Below the pieces are notes generated by a model that was not told the DNA's origin, ran no database searches, and saw nothing but the letters and a program-made list of their open reading frames with translations. A stretch of DNA of 64,000 bases from Candidula unifasciata (lineage: Eukaryota > Mollusca > Gastropoda > Stylommatophora > Geomitridae), in NCBI GenBank assembly GCA_905116865.2, contig CAJHNH020003157.1:410423-474422 (forward strand), given 5' to 3'. Positions within the stretch are counted from its first letter, which is position 1. Every line of letters starts with the position of its first letter. Below are positions 1-13,500 of the stretch, in pieces. Both the position numbers and the translations under genes were made by a program.

Positions 1-1294
1 GTTACATGTCAGTGTTACAGAGCGGTATACGATGGAAGTTTTGTTCACGGTAACAATTTACATGTCGACCCCCCCCCCCCACCTCCTCCCCCATCTCACC
101 TGTCCTTTTATGTGTGCGCGCGCGAGCGCTCCTGTGTGTATGTGCGTGTTTGTGTGTTTGTAATGCCTTTGTGTTCTTAATAATGTAAATTTCGTTGAGG
201 GCAAATACAAAGAAAACCAAAGCTACGATTGTCAACAAAGATATTCAAGAGAGATAATTGTAACGCCAAGTACACTGTATGACGAGACGATGAAACAAGT
301 CAGCATCCATCATAGTAACGGGTTAGAAATGTGAAATTCAAAGAAAATATGAATGGCAATAGTAATTTTTAACAGCTTCCAAAATTTAAACAACCAAATA
401 AGGAATTATAATTAAGAACCTGATATACACACTCTACATTATTGTATGGTGTAACCAAACGCAAAGACAATGAAAAAGAAAGAATATCGAGGCAGGAGAA
501 AAGTGGATAGGGGGTGGGGGGGGGCGCTTGGGGGAAACAGAGAGGTTAAGTCGAGTATTTAGGCATTTGAGGAGACACAACTGATAAATAAATTGTTTTT
601 TCAGAGGATTGGTTAAATACAAGCGTGCCAGTGAAGAAACAACAGCTTTACATTAAATCCCACCCCACAGTGAATAGTCGGTTACTTTCTAACTGTAGGG
701 GCGCTCTTAGATACCGTCATAAGGATGAGTAGTTTTGCTGCTGTTTGATTCTCATCCTTGAGGTGTGAATCCTGCAGATGGCAACCCTGGAGAACAGCAA
801 AAATGACCACAACTACCTTTACATTTTGGTGTACACAATCGAGAGGTTGACCTGGACAGATTCCCTACTATTGCATCGTCAACATCCTGAATAGAGGAGT
901 TCGGGTACTCATTACAGCCGATTTTCCGTGAAAAGATTGTGTGAAAATGAATGGGGGGGGGGGGGGGATGCAATAGGCACATTAAAAATAACATTAGGCT
1001 TGTTTGAGAATGTAGTTGTAAGCAGTCAGAACTTAGAGGGAATGTCATTTGGAGTGTAAAAACTTTGAAAACAGTCAACTAGCAAACGAGTGCAAAAAAA
1101 AAAAAAAAAGTAAATTAAAAATAAATAAATCTGATCGGTGATTCTGGTGAAAGTGTGATTAAAGGTTGAGCGAAAAATCTACCATAGTAAAAAAAAAAAA
1201 AAAACGCAGGTATTATAATGAGCTGTATTTAGAATAGAAAGTATCCGGTTTCCTTAACCTCAGGATCTTTACACTGTCAGTGGTTGAATTCCAG
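1..1294. other. No gene recognised; homopolymer-rich flank/intron
   Basis: No coding exon could be supported. The stretch holds poly-C/poly-G runs (about 69-82, 508-524, 949-968), alternating GT/GC sequence around 110-160 and poly-A runs (1094-1110, 1190-1204). It is probably intron of the GPCR gene whose TM5 exon follows, because TM1-TM4 must be encoded upstream on the same strand. Confidence 0.6.
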
Positions 1295-1303
1295 CTGCCA
1301 CAG

Positions 1304-1446
1304 ATATCTACACAAACAACGAAGAACTGATAAACAACTTAGGACACTACTCCAAGGCCGTGTTTTCTTATGCACCTCTGGGCCTCACTCTCGTAGTCAA
1401 CTTTGCACTTCTGGGTTTTCTAAAGCAACACAATGATAAGGTCAAG
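1304..1446 (+). CDS. GPCR exon encoding ECL2/TM5 (rhodopsin family, partial)
   Basis: In-frame translation runs from about IYTNNEEL through a hydrophobic helix (AVFSYAPLGLTLVVNFALLGF) to KQHNDKVK and stops at a good donor, AAG|GTATGA, at 1446/1447. This reads as the end of extracellular loop 2, TM5 with a central proline, and the start of intracellular loop 3. An in-frame TGA at 1285-1287 means the exon starts after it. Acceptors at 1294/1295 or 1303/1304 are nine bases apart and give the same phase (one base carried from the previous exon). The exon ends in phase 0, matching the exon at 6321. Earlier TM exons are outside the window. Ligand class is unknown; a peptide-type receptor is only a guess. 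Confidence 0.75.
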
Positions 1447-2317
1447 GTATGATTGTATACTTTAAATATTTGTTATGTTCAACTCGTGGACCATTTAAAA
1501 AAAAATCATTAATTAGGGAATATGATTTGCTTTTAATGCTCTTTAGAAATACTCCTTATTTACCCAGCTTTTACCAGGGCTGCGTACTTAAAAAAACTAT
1601 ACAAATCCTTCAAAAATATATAACAATACCAGCTTGTCGATTTTCTGTACAGTTAAGCTTCTTTTTTAATTACAGGTAAAAAAAAAAAAAAAAAAAACTT
1701 TTTTTTTCATTTCTTTGAATCAAGTAACTTTCTCTACTCTGAGCTAACAATACTTTTCTTCTACGGGAACTCTGGTCAGCACTGGACACATAGACTGCCA
1801 GTTTTGATGTCAGGTCAGGGTTCCCCAAAGCTTAGTCGTCAGATCTACTAGGTGTGGCCTCATGTTGTTTGGCAACGCCTCCGTGTTCTAGCGTCTGTTC
1901 AGCATGTAGACACTGGAAAGAAATCACAGATGCTGGTATACAGCATGCACTGCTTCATCCCAGTGACGAGTCCTACTGCTGCAAGCCCCTTCCGCTGATG
2001 GGTTTCAATGACCATCGGCATGGTTTAAAAGACGTTTTATTACTTCTGACTTTTCCGGGCACATCTGGGTCAGCTTCCCCCATTTATACAAAACGCAACT
2101 TTTTATTCATACTTGGTTGGCGCAGTAAACTTTTTTCAAGGTTAGAGGGGTGTGCTGCTGTACTTTGGTATACAAACAGCGTTTTGCGAAACGTGTTAAT
2201 TCTTTTTCAGGGAGTAGCGGTCGCCGACATTGCGTAATCGCTCGTAAGCAGAACTAGTGTTTGTTGCTGTCAACCGATGGGAGGCTCGCTTTCAAATCCA
2301 GCTGCGACTCGATGCAG

Positions 2318-2405
2318 CCACGGTCGGTGTTCGAAACCGGGCGATTCCCGGGGTTCACCTAGCCTCTAGGAAATGGGTACCAGAGTTGAGTGTCAACAGA
2401 GTTAC
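2318..2405 (+). repeat. SINE-like fragment (family A, partial)
   Basis: A B-box-like GTGTTCGAAAC is followed by a body resembling the central part of the SINE copies at 20550-20705 and 39168-39420 (a CAC-C-AGCC stretch followed by an AAATGGGTACCAG-like motif). The 3' part of the family is not visible here. Short and degenerate, so only moderately supported. Confidence 0.4.
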
Positions 2406-3599
2406 GTGTGGACGGCGACATAGGCGGACAGTTTCTATCAGTTGTCCATACTGGTGGCGAAGCACTTATGGTTTATATCCGTGTGCAATGACTCTGGTTC
2501 ACATCTCCCGACTTTACCTTCCTTTTGTTCTTTAAATATGAGAGCCGTTTGAAATTTTCTGTAGGAAATGAACTGATTGCAGAGGGTAGCGTTGCGTGTC
2601 TGCAGCGACAGAGCGTTGTGCGAGCCCTCGTAAAAAGTTAGGAAGTCTGAAACCACAGTTCGTAGAATGCTGTCTTCAGACCTAGGTTCAGTGTGTTGGG
2701 AAGCGGGGTTTGAGTTGGGACCAGTTGTAGATGTTATTTGGTTGTAGAAGGGGCAGACATGCTGTAATATAGAGACGCGTCGTCGAACGTATTAGCGTTG
2801 ACCGAAATAGGACCCCTGCCACTTACACTTGACTATCTGACAGCTTAAGGCAGAGACTAAACGTCCAGTCACAGTGTCCAGAACTGTGTCCTGACCGGAC
2901 TCCGTCAATCACAAGATTGTTGATGGGCGTAGCTGACGCAGATGGGCCTGTGCACGTGAGAAGTTCCGACTTTTTAATTGTCCTAGACTCACAGATCTGC
3001 CCAGCCTAAAACAGACATTACGAAATGTCAGGAAAATTAAAGATAATTATTGCATTACTAACCATGTCACCCACTAGGTAGGTTAGTTGCGTATCCTTTA
3101 AAGGACGTTGCAGAACCAACCCCATTTTGTGTGGTTTTTCTGGGCAGATTTACGCCTAGTAGTTTGCCATTGCTTTCGCCCACTAGAAAGATTCTGGATA
3201 AAATGTCACAGTATGCCTAAAAGAGTGGACATTGGACTCTCTCTCTCTCTCTCTTTTTTTCTCTAAACAATGTTATAACTAACAAAACCTATTGATTGCC
3301 TCTAAGTTATCATTAGATATGAAATAAGGTAAAATATGATCAAAGGAATATATATTTTTGTAAGCCCGGGATTATTTGACAGCAGATTTTAAAATGTGTT
3401 GGCCAAGTTGGCCAATCTTTATTCGAAACCTCCATTTTTTTTAACCCTTTTGGTCTTTTTTTTTTTTTTTTTTTGTCGAACATTCGGACTGAAACGAACG
3501 GGAAGGGATTCTGAATCCTGACTTTCAGTAAAACATAGATTTCCTACCCATGTTTAAACCAGGACATGGTTTTGGATAATACACACAATGTCCCCTAAC

Positions 3600-6120
3600 A
3601 AACATAGAGTAAAAGAGAACTTGAAAGAAAGAAAGTAGATATGAAGGAATTTCTGAACATAGGCGTGTCAAAACCACTTTGTGAGTCAAACAGGAGATAC
3701 ATTTGTTTTTTCAGGAAAGGAAAAAAAAAGAGTGGTTTGAGCGGGGTGGGTTTTCTGATGACAAGAAAAGTTTCTTGATCACTGTTTGGATACAATCCGA
3801 CCAGCGACCGAATTCTAACTGTCATACTTAAGGAAAAGGAAAATCACAATTATTAAAGTGTATGCCGCAACATCTGCGTCATTTTTTAATAGTTTAAAAG
3901 GGGCGTTAGAAAGGGAGGAAAAAAGAGATATCGTAATCATCATGCGGGATTTTAACGTGAACATTGGTGGAAGTAAAATAGAAGAAATGGTCAGAGACCC
4001 AGTTGACAGAGAAGATAGAAACAAGAGAGGGAAGAGACTAATCGAATTCCGTATAGAAAAAAATATGTCTGTTAGCATCACACTTTTCAAACAACACCAT
4101 TGAAGACTCTACATCTGGACTTCACCGGATGGAAATAACAGGCACCAAACTGGTTATCAGGTACCAGACTGGTTATATGTTATTACAACAAAAATCAAGG
4201 ACATGAATTACATCTGCAAAAGACACTCGATGGAGCTGACTGTGATACTGATCAAAAACTTTTTGTTGCAGAGTTTAAAATAACACTGAAAAAAGTTTTG
4301 AAAGCCTTTACGCTTTGATTTCAGTAGTTTACCAACCTAATCATTGAGGTTAAAAACAAATTTGGGGCACTCATGTCAGTGCAGAAGGATATGACACCTG
4401 ATGAGTTAGCCAATGAAGCAAGAAGCATTATCCTTACAACAGTTCAAAACATGCTCCCTAAAAACGACACAAGAAACACAAGAAACAGATTTACATTGCA
4501 GAACAATGCATTTAAGCTGACAAAAGAAAGAAGAAATTTTAAGCAAGCAACTTATGAAAGTGACTGTAAAGAGCCAGAGACTGTGCTGGGTAAGGTTCGA
4601 TCAGCAAATATCCAGCCTGACAAAATGAAAGTCACCAGGTTGCGACGAAATACCGACAGAACTCATTCATGCAGGAGGTGAGGCCAGCATCTGAATCTAC
4701 CATGCAATGTGCATAAAGACCTGGAACAGTTGCATTTGACCTAAAGCGTGGAAAAGAACAATCTATATCCCTCTCTCAAAGAAAAGAAATCTAAACTATG
4801 CTCCAATTACCATACCATCTCATTAATAAATCATGCTAGCAAAATCCTGTTACGAAGAGAATTGAAAGAAAGCTACAATATGAGCTACATGAAGCACAAG
4901 CGGGTTTCAGGCAGGGTAGAGGAATAGATCACATTTTAATATGAGAATAATTTATGAAAAAGGTAGAGAACACAATGTAGATCTCCATGTTTGTTTCATT
5001 GATTATAGCAAGGCCTTTGATTGTGTCCAACATCAAAAAATGTGAGAAGTATTGGTTTCTAGCACATTTCATGCATTTAAATGCAAGTCTTTATCACGAA
5101 CAACCAGCAGCTGGTGAAACATCAGATTAGTTTGAGGCGAACAACGGAGTGAGGCTGTGGAGCATTCTCTTACCATACCTGTTCAATATATATGCTAAAA
5201 ATATAAAAAGAATTGTCAAAAATCACTAGACTTGTGACAATTATGAATCGCTCATAATTGGTGGCAACCCTATTCTGGAAATTCGCTACGCAGATGACGC
5301 AGTCCTTCTATCGAACATTGTACGGAAATGGAAAATTTAATAATGTATGTGCAAAAGCACAGTGAAGATCAAAACCTCTTCTTGAATTTAAAGGAAACGA
5401 AAGTAATGTCCACAGACAAACCTGGCTGTCACCCCCCCCCCCCCAAACCCCCCCCCACCCCCCCCCCCCCCCCCCCCCCAAAAAAAAATATGAAGAAATT
5501 CAAAATGTCAAAGACTTTGAATATCTATGCTCTACAATAAATAACAGTGGAGACTGTTTGACAGAAATTTAAAAAAAAGGAGGATGGCAATAGCAATGCA
5601 GAGATTAACCAGCATACAAAGTCTAATGTTAAGCACTAGCAAGGAAACCAAAGTTAAAATTTTGGGAGCACACATCTTCCCATTAGAAACATACGAACGT
5701 GGGTCGTTGCAACATACTGATGTGAGTTTGGACTATCTCCCAAGTTCTTAAGAAAGAAAATAGGGACTTCTGAGCTGAAATGCTATAGCAAAATTCTCAG
5801 AATATCACGAACAAAAAAGATGAGAAATACTAATAATTTTAAAAAGATCAAGGAAGATTGGCTAATAAACAACATCTTGTATTGGAAGCTGAAATATTTT
5901 GGTCATATCAAGCGCCATGGCGGGCTGGCAAAAAATAATAGGAGAAGGCATGGCACCAGAAAGGAGGGGTAAGGGCAGACCAATATGAAGATGGGCACAA
6001 GATATAAATGACTCCTTTAATATGAAAGTACATGAGGCGGGAGAGCTGGTGAGAGACCGAGTTTCTTTCAGGCAGACCGAAACGAGAGCGACGTTCTGCA
6101 AAGGACCAGCTACATTATTA

Positions 6121-6175
<55 letters not shown>
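3600..6175 (+). mobile_element. Degenerate RTE-like LINE (endonuclease + RT remnants)
   Basis: Broken-frame translation shows endonuclease pieces (3836-3975, with IIMRDFNVNIG in place of the usual GDFN motif), an RT region with an FIDYSKAFDC motif-A sequence near 4995-5025 and the YADDAVLLS motif C near 5288-5316, then C-terminal pieces (ILRISR, YFGHIKRHGG) near 5790-5925. The copy ends in a TTA/ATT microsatellite (6116-6175), as is usual for a LINE tail. Many stops and frameshifts, plus a poly-C/poly-A tract at 5431-5488 inside the RT region, show it is dead. It lies in sense orientation inside the GPCR intron. Confidence 0.75.
6116..6175 (+). repeat. (TTA)n microsatellite, probable LINE tail
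   Basis: About 18 tandem ATT/TTA triplets directly follow the LINE coding remnant, consistent with a 3' tail of the element. Confidence 0.85.
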
Positions 6176-6176
<1 letters not shown>

Positions 6177-6320
6177 TGCTCATTGCATTATGGTATATTA
6201 CCTCATTCGTTAATCAGCACGACACGTGGTAATAGTGTTTGTTAATCGAAGATAACTGATGATTCCATTTTCTGGATGTCAGTGTTGCAAGGCTAACTAA
6301 TGACTCATTTCTAATTGTAG

Positions 6321-6538
6321 AACATGCGAGCGACCACACCTGATACCGACAGATCATACAGAGATCGCCAAATGACTTTAATGATTGTGGTCTCCACCTT
6401 GACATACACCATTCTCTCTCTACCCGCCAATATTAACCAGATGCTGAGTTCATTGTTGGACTTCTATAATCTGAGTGAACGCGAACATTACCTCTTCTCG
6501 CTAGTCAAGAACGCTGTTAACGGAGCTCACACTCTAGG
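6321..6538 (+). CDS. GPCR exon encoding ICL3/TM6/ECL3/start of TM7
   Basis: The acceptor CTAATTGTAG|AAC and donor CTAGG|GTAACA bound a 218-bp exon. It opens in phase 0, matching the upstream exon, and encodes a basic ICL3 (SYRDRQ), a TM6 helix (MTLMIVVSTLTYTILSLPANI) in which LSLP occupies the place of the CWxP switch motif, a polar loop (NLSERE), and the beginning of TM7 (LFSLVKNAVNGAH). It ends with two bases of a codon that the exon at 19640 completes as glycine. The intron phase, helix order and loop lengths fit a class A receptor. No ligand can be assigned. Confidence 0.85.
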
Positions 6539-7589
6539 GTAACACTGTATTAATAATATGTCGATGTTTCTTACATTCTATTGTTAATATATTATTCAGA
6601 CTATACCAGGATTGCTTTGTGTGTGTGTATGTGTGCGTGTATGCGTATGTGTGCAATATAATGTGTGCGCGCGTGTGTGTGTGTGCAATATATCATTCAT
6701 AATGTAAAAGTCATGTTCACATTCTATCATATTCTAGTGTAATATATTATTAGGAATATACAAGTGATAAACACAGGAATGACTGCGATCAAGCTAGTCA
6801 GCTATTGGTATGACAAAGCAAGGCAATCACAAGCAGGCACTTAAACAGGCCTGTCTCGTTTTCAGTAGTTCCAAATACAGATGTGAAAACGACATCCCTA
6901 TCACCACCGTAAAATCTTGCTCTTGTGATCAAGCCAGTTTTATTTTTTGGAGAAAAGGGGAAAAAAAGGAGGGGGGGGGGGGGGGAGATATGTTTTTTTT
7001 TTTTACAGTTGATGTGTTTTGAGTCCAGCAGGAATGAATAAGCACTGGTTAGTTGTTGTATTTTTAAAACAATTTTTAACCTGTTGCAATATTTTTATTT
7101 ATTTATTTTTAGCCCTTTTATTCCTATTATTGTTACAACAGGCGTTACTATTACTTTTATTTCTGATACTATAATTACTTTCATTTCTCCCTAATTCATT
7201 TCCATTATTGTCATTTTAATTCCTTTATTTCTTTTATTCGTTCCGTATTATCTTTTCCTTGTCCTATAGGTTATAGTTATTCACGTAACTGCCCTTTGTG
7301 AGGTCTATTGGCTGGGACACTCTTGACTTCTGTTGTTGTTGTGGAATCTGTTGGTAGGGTCCGAAGCTACAGATTGTTCTAATAAGTCCCCCCCCCCCCT
7401 CCCCCCTCCCCCCCCCCCGGGCCCATTGTTTTTTGCATATTATCACATTTCAATGTCGTAATTTGTTCTTCTTTAATTCATTCTACTTTAGAGTTATTTT
7501 GAATATATCAATGCTGCTCATCTTCTTTTGTAATATATTACGCAGAATATATTATTGCTTTGTAGCATATAATATAATTTACAATAAAT

Positions 7590-9850
7590 CTGTGGTGGTC
7601 ACTCGCCCCACAGGCCATGACCTTGTATTGGTGGGGAGCTTGAGAGCCTCGGTGATCTGGTGAGCTATGCCGGCGTGAACTATGTTCATGGCAGGGTCAC
7701 CCAAGCTGGACAGGTCATTGGTGATGGGCCATACTAAAGATGGCCTCCCAGTCCTTCAGGCAGGAGGTTCGGCGCAGTGTTGACAGCTCTGCCTTGTAAA
7801 AAAAACTAAAACGTTACTAAAACTTCAAGAGGACATAAGTGCTCTAAACGTCCGGCGGTCTCGGAATAGAGTCCCTCTATGAGCATGAACAACATGGGTG
7901 AAACCAAGGGACTTCAACGCTCAAATTAAGAATTGGCTTCTGGAATGTAAGAACCATGTTTGAAACTGCCAAAACCGCCCAAGTAATTAAAGAAACGCAG
8001 AACTATAAACTGCATATACTTGGAATCAGTGAAAGCAGGTGGACAGGGTTTGAGCTATCCGCGACAGGTAAGGAAAAACCATAATATACTCCGGAAGAGA
8101 TGATAACCTACATTCTGCAGGCTTGGCACTCGTTTTAAAGAAAGGTATGCACAAACATCTCATGGAGTGGCATTCAATAAATGAAAGAATTGTGACAGCA
8201 CGATTCATTAGGAAACATGCCAAGCTTACAATCATCCAACGCTACGCACCGACAAATGAAGCTGAAGACGAAGATAAAGAAACATTCTTTAGGAGACTGC
8301 AAGAGGTAGTAGATAAAGTACCAGCTCATGATATTGTATGCATTATCGAAGATAATGTCATTGCAAATGTTGGTAACAACAACTTGAATAGAGAATTATC
8401 TATGGGAAAACAAGGATGTGGTACAATTAATGACAACGGGGAAAGACTGAGCGACATCAGCACAGCGAATAGACCTGTTATAGGAGGAACACTATTTTCT
8501 CACAACAATATTCACAAGCATACATGGGTATCCCCAAATGGAAGAGAAGTAAACCATTTCGACCATTTCATAATAAACAGAAAATGGCGTGGGTCCCTAC
8601 TCGATGTGCTTGTCAAAAGGGCAGCAGATGTGAGTAGCGATCATCACCTTGTAGTTGCACTACTATGACTTTAACAAACAAACATAAAAGGGCACACACA
8701 AGCTAAGACACAGACAGCACGCTAGAATGTCAACCTATTAGGAGAAAAAGACATTGCTACTAAATCTATAGCAGAACTCAAGAATAGATTTTGACAGCGT
8801 CCTTAGCGACAGTCTCTAGAAAATATTATTACATAAGGGAATTCCAGAAAAGATAGTCAAGATAATTGCTCTCTTCTATTTTCTTCACTATTCCTACAGT
8901 TTAAAAAAATTACAATTCATGTTTCCTAAAAAAGAGAGGTGTAAGAGATGGATGTGTTTTGTCATCCCTTCTCTTCAACCTTGTGATTGTTTGGATACTG
9001 AAGACATCGAGATTCATACGATGGACTTCATTCACCATGATAAGGGCCTTGATTTTTCAGATGATATAGCACTCCTATCACATAAACATGGCATGCGTAT
9101 CAGGCAGGTCATATTCAAGAGAAAAGTAACAGACTACACAGCACAGCAGAAAGGATGAGATTGAGAATAAATACAATGTAAACTTAGATCATGATAAACA
9201 GTCCAAACCAACAATCATTGAACATAAATAACCGAACACTTTAAAATGTAGAACATTTCACATATCTTAATAGTGTGGTGTCCCTACTATAAGGACAGAG
9301 GAAGCCATACAGTCACGCCTGAACAAAGTTAGAAACTCCGACTCCACAAGAGCATTATTTTGCCATTTTCTGTATAGATCTGAATGCTGGAGAATGACCA
9401 AAAAGGATTATACAAGCTATCCACCTTCCACCACACATGTCTACGTAGAATTACCAAAATTATTGGCCAGATACAACCTCAAACACTAAATTACTTCAAA
9501 TCACAAACCAAGAAACTCCGGACAGTATTTTAACCAAGAGAAGATGGAAATGGCTTAGCCACGTTATGTGAATAAATTCTGATATACCTGCCAAAACAAC
9601 TCTCACATGGATACCAGAGAGGAAGAGAAAAAAGGGGCGCCCAAAAACAACATGGAGACGAACAGTGGAAAGTGACCTCATCTTTGACATGGAAAACTGC
9701 ATGTAGATTGCACAGGTCGGAAAAGCATGGATTATAACTCCGTCCCGATGCTGATATAAACCCAAGACCTTCGGGTCGACAAGTTGACCCTTTGCGCCAC
9801 TGCGCCTTTCTGATACTCCTGAACCTGGTCACAGTCAGGGAGACAGGGTG
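7590..9850 (+). mobile_element. RTE-like LINE copy, internally deleted
   Basis: A GC-richer 5' leader (7590-7920) is followed by the endonuclease domain: WNVRTMFETAKTAQV at about 7940-7985, LGISESRWTG near 8020-8048, and an open stretch 8123-8668 ending in a SDHHLV motif. The DFN-type motif is degraded (IIEDNVIANVG). About 100 bp after the endonuclease the frame resumes inside the RT domain (FDSVLSDSL, near 8790), so the linker and the front of the RT are deleted. Degraded RT (FSDDIALLSHKH, 9056-9093) and C-terminal pieces (TKRRWKWLSHVM, 9530-9568) run to about 9840. It is the same family as the minus-strand copy at 14578-19404. Confidence 0.8.
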
Positions 9851-10554
9851 TCGATGTGTAAGTAGGCGATAGGAAACGTTTCATCAGTTTCGAAAACTAT
9901 ACTACCCACTAGATGACTAACGTTATGCGTGGTAAGCATGCTGAAAATCTCCCAGTCTAAATGTTTCTACATTCTAATTTCCAGGGGGTACTTCCGTTTT
10001 CAAAATGGCGGACAGCAGCTGTGTTTATTTTCGCTGGCTGTCAATTCTCTCGGATTATTCTGTTCTATAATCATGGACTGCTATTTTATGCGCATTTCCA
10101 ACGCAGGATATTATGTGTTTTTCGTGGGAACAACGTGTATTGTGGTTGTGCTGTGTCGGGGCGGGATAATGACCGATAGTTTTGGCAGCCTCGGCCACGC
10201 TGCCTTCGCAATGTTTTGATCGCGGCGGTCCACTCGGGAAGACAGAATCTCGCCAGCAGGGGACTGCAACTGTCTAGAGAGCAAACTCGATAAAAGCTGT
10301 CCCCAGAAACGGAATGTGTCAACCATATATTTGGTGGGGAGGAATCGACACATACGGTTAATTCAATGGCCATGCGCAAATATTTATCCAATAGTGGTAC
10401 CACCACGTTGGGTAACAATCAAGTGAAAGCGGGACTCGCTCTCACATCTCAAACAGGTTTACCCTTAGCCACCAACAGCCCCGTGGCTTCCTGCATTGCT
10501 AGGGGAGGACAGGGTGTCACTTCTAACTGCGAGGACACACTTCCACCACTTGTA

Positions 10555-13500
10555 ATCATCCAGTGGAACGCCGAAGGTGTATTTAACAAAAAGAGAGAAC
10601 TAGAGGAACGCCTGCGAGCAGAAAAAAATCGATGTTATCTGCATTCAAGAGATGCACCTCAACAGAGGTAAAAGATTTCATATTAGAGGATATGAAATAT
10701 TTCGCCAAGACAGAGAAAATAGACATAAAGGTGGGGTTGCCACGCTGGTTCGTAATTCAATACCAGCTGTTGAACTACATAGATCCAACCAGCTGAATAC
10801 TGAATTCATTGCTGTCCAGCTGCAACTAAAAAATAAAAATGTGTCAGTCTACAACATTTACTCACCACCTACCCTCCCCACCGAACTTGAAGCTATACAG
10901 GTTCAAGAGAGTAACTTGCTAATTTTCGGAGATTTGAACAGTCACTCACCAAGCTGGGGTTATGACTGTTTAGATGCTCGTGGAGTAAATCTTGAGGAGT
11001 GGCTAATCACAAACTGTCTCAACCTTCTCAATCACCCTGATGACCCGCATACCCACTACTCTAGACGGTGGCGCACAACAAGCACACCTGATCTAGCATT
11101 TGCAACAGATGACATCCATAAGATATCTGTTAGCCAGGTGTGCGACCAGTTAGGAGGCAGTGACCACAGGCCAGTGAAGATTCTGATAAACAGCCTTAAA
11201 ATAGAACAATCTCCCGATACTGCACCAAGCTGGAACTACAAAAAGGCAGATTGGAAACTTTTTCAAGAACTTGCAGACTCAAACTGCAAAGTAATCAGCC
11301 TTTCAGGTAAGGTTGACAGAGATGCACAAGAATTCATCAAGGCCATACTGAATGCAGCAAAAACAAAAACATTCCTAGAGGAAAGAGGCACAATTACAAG
11401 CCATATTGGTCACCAGAACTGGAAGTGCTTCACGGTTCGCTCTGTGATGCTAGAGATAGCATGGAACTTGATCCAACAGACGAACATGTGAAGCAACACA
11501 ACAAAGCAAGGGCTCTCTATGTCGGATAAAGAAACCCACAGTGTAGAAAGTCCTGGAAAGAAAAGACTGCTTCTCTGAACATGGAAAAAGACACCACAAA
11601 ATTGTGGAGACTGACAAAGGCACTTAATGATGACAACCCATCTCATGGAAAAACAGTTCTCCAACAAGAAGGAAATCTACTCACAGGGAAGGAAGCAGCG
11701 ACTCTGATGGCCCGAAACTATGAGAAAGAAAGCTGATATTCAGTAACCCCGGAGCAAAAGAAAGCAGTCCGAGATGGGATAAACTCCATATTCAAAAAAG
11801 CCTCTTGTGAGCCATGCATGGAGACAGACATCACTCTAACTGAGCTACTAAGAGCAATGAGAAAACTCAAGTCAAAGAAGGCACCTGGCCCAGACGAAGT
11901 TTCAAACGACATGCTCAAACATATGGGTCCAGTAGCACAAAACATCTTACTCCAGATATACAACTATAGCTGGAAACTAGGCAGAGTCCCAGATATCTGG
12001 AAAAATGCTATAATCCACCCTATCCTCAAAAGTGGCAAGGACAAGAAGGACCCTCAGAGCTACAGGCCTGTCAGTCTGCTAAGCTGCCCCGCAAAACTGA
12101 TGGAGAGAGTGCTAGCCACCAGACTTCAGTGGTTCCTAGAAACCAATCACAAACTGGATCCGGCTCAGACAGGCTACCGACAGCATAGAAGCACTGATGA
12201 CCAGGTAGCATACCTTACACAGGACATAGAAAATGGCTTCCAGGAAAATAAGAAAACCCTCACAGTCTTTTTTGATATGTCCAAGGCCTTTGACAAAGTA
12301 TGGAAGCATGGCTTGATGCTAAAGCTCTTACATAGTGGAATAAGAGGCAGAAGATACTACTGGATACAAGACTTCCTATCACAAAGGCGGGCATCTGTGA
12401 AACTAGATGAAGCACATAGTCCCAGATTCAAGCTGAGAGCAGGAGTACCACAGGGTAGTGTACTGTCTCCAGTCCTGTTCCTGATTTACATCAATGACCT
12501 ACCTCAAGCTTTACCCAGACATGTATCACATTCTCTTCATGCAGATGACCTAGCTGTGTGGTACACCTCTGAGTTCATTGGACCTGCCATATCAAAACTC
12601 CAGGAAAGTGTGAATAGTGTCATAAACTGGGCTAACAAATGGGGCCTCGAAGTAAACAGGAACAAAACTGTAGCAACACTCTTCTCATTGTCTACAAAGG
12701 AGGAAAAGTTTACATTAAAATTCAACAATGATGCTGTTCCACGCTCCAATACTCCAACCTTCCTGGGAGTCAAGCTTGACAGTCGTCTGACATGGAAACA
12801 TCACATACTAGAAACTAACAAAAATGCAATGAGAAAACAAGGTGTGATGAAGAAATTGACAGGCACCACTTGGGGAGCAGATAGTTGTATCTTGAAGCAG
12901 GTATACACCGGCACAGTCAGACGAACTCTCGAATACGCATCATCGTCATGGATAACAGCAGCCCATTCCAATAAACAGATACTAGACAAAACGCAAAATA
13001 GAAGTCTGCGTACAATTCTGGGAGCCATAAAATCTACACCTATTGTAGAAATGGAAAAGGCAGCCAACATCATCCCCTTAGAAGAAAGAAGAAGGACAAA
13101 AGCAATTCTACATGCTGAAAAAATGAAGAGAATGCTAAACCACCCATTACACGAAAAATTGGCAACCAGGACAAAAAAACAGAATAAAGCGCACAAGCCT
13201 AAACCATCTAACGAAGGAATTTGGAAAGTCATTCTTTTCACTACTTAACCAACAATGTACACATGAAGAGCTATCTTTCGATCTCTGGGACTCCGAATTA
13301 TTGACACTCAATGTGTCAACATCCATCCCGAACTTGGGAAACAAAGATGCTGAGCCCGCTTTAGTGAAGAAAGCACTCACAATGGAACACCTTAACAACA
13401 TTTTCCCACAGGACAGCTGGACAAGAATCTACACGGATGGATCAGCAAAAGAGGCAACTACGAATGGTGGGGCAGGTGTTTACATAAAACACCCAGATGC

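Larger units (their letters stand above)
1447..6320 (+). other. GPCR intron between TM5 and TM6 exons (4.9 kb)
   Basis: Bounded by GTATGA and by TTGTAG acceptor sequence. It contains a SINE-like piece near 2318-2400, a CT run near 3238-3256 and a degenerate RTE-like LINE from about 3600 to 6175. The 1830-3590 stretch otherwise shows only short open frames without recognisable domains. Confidence 0.65.
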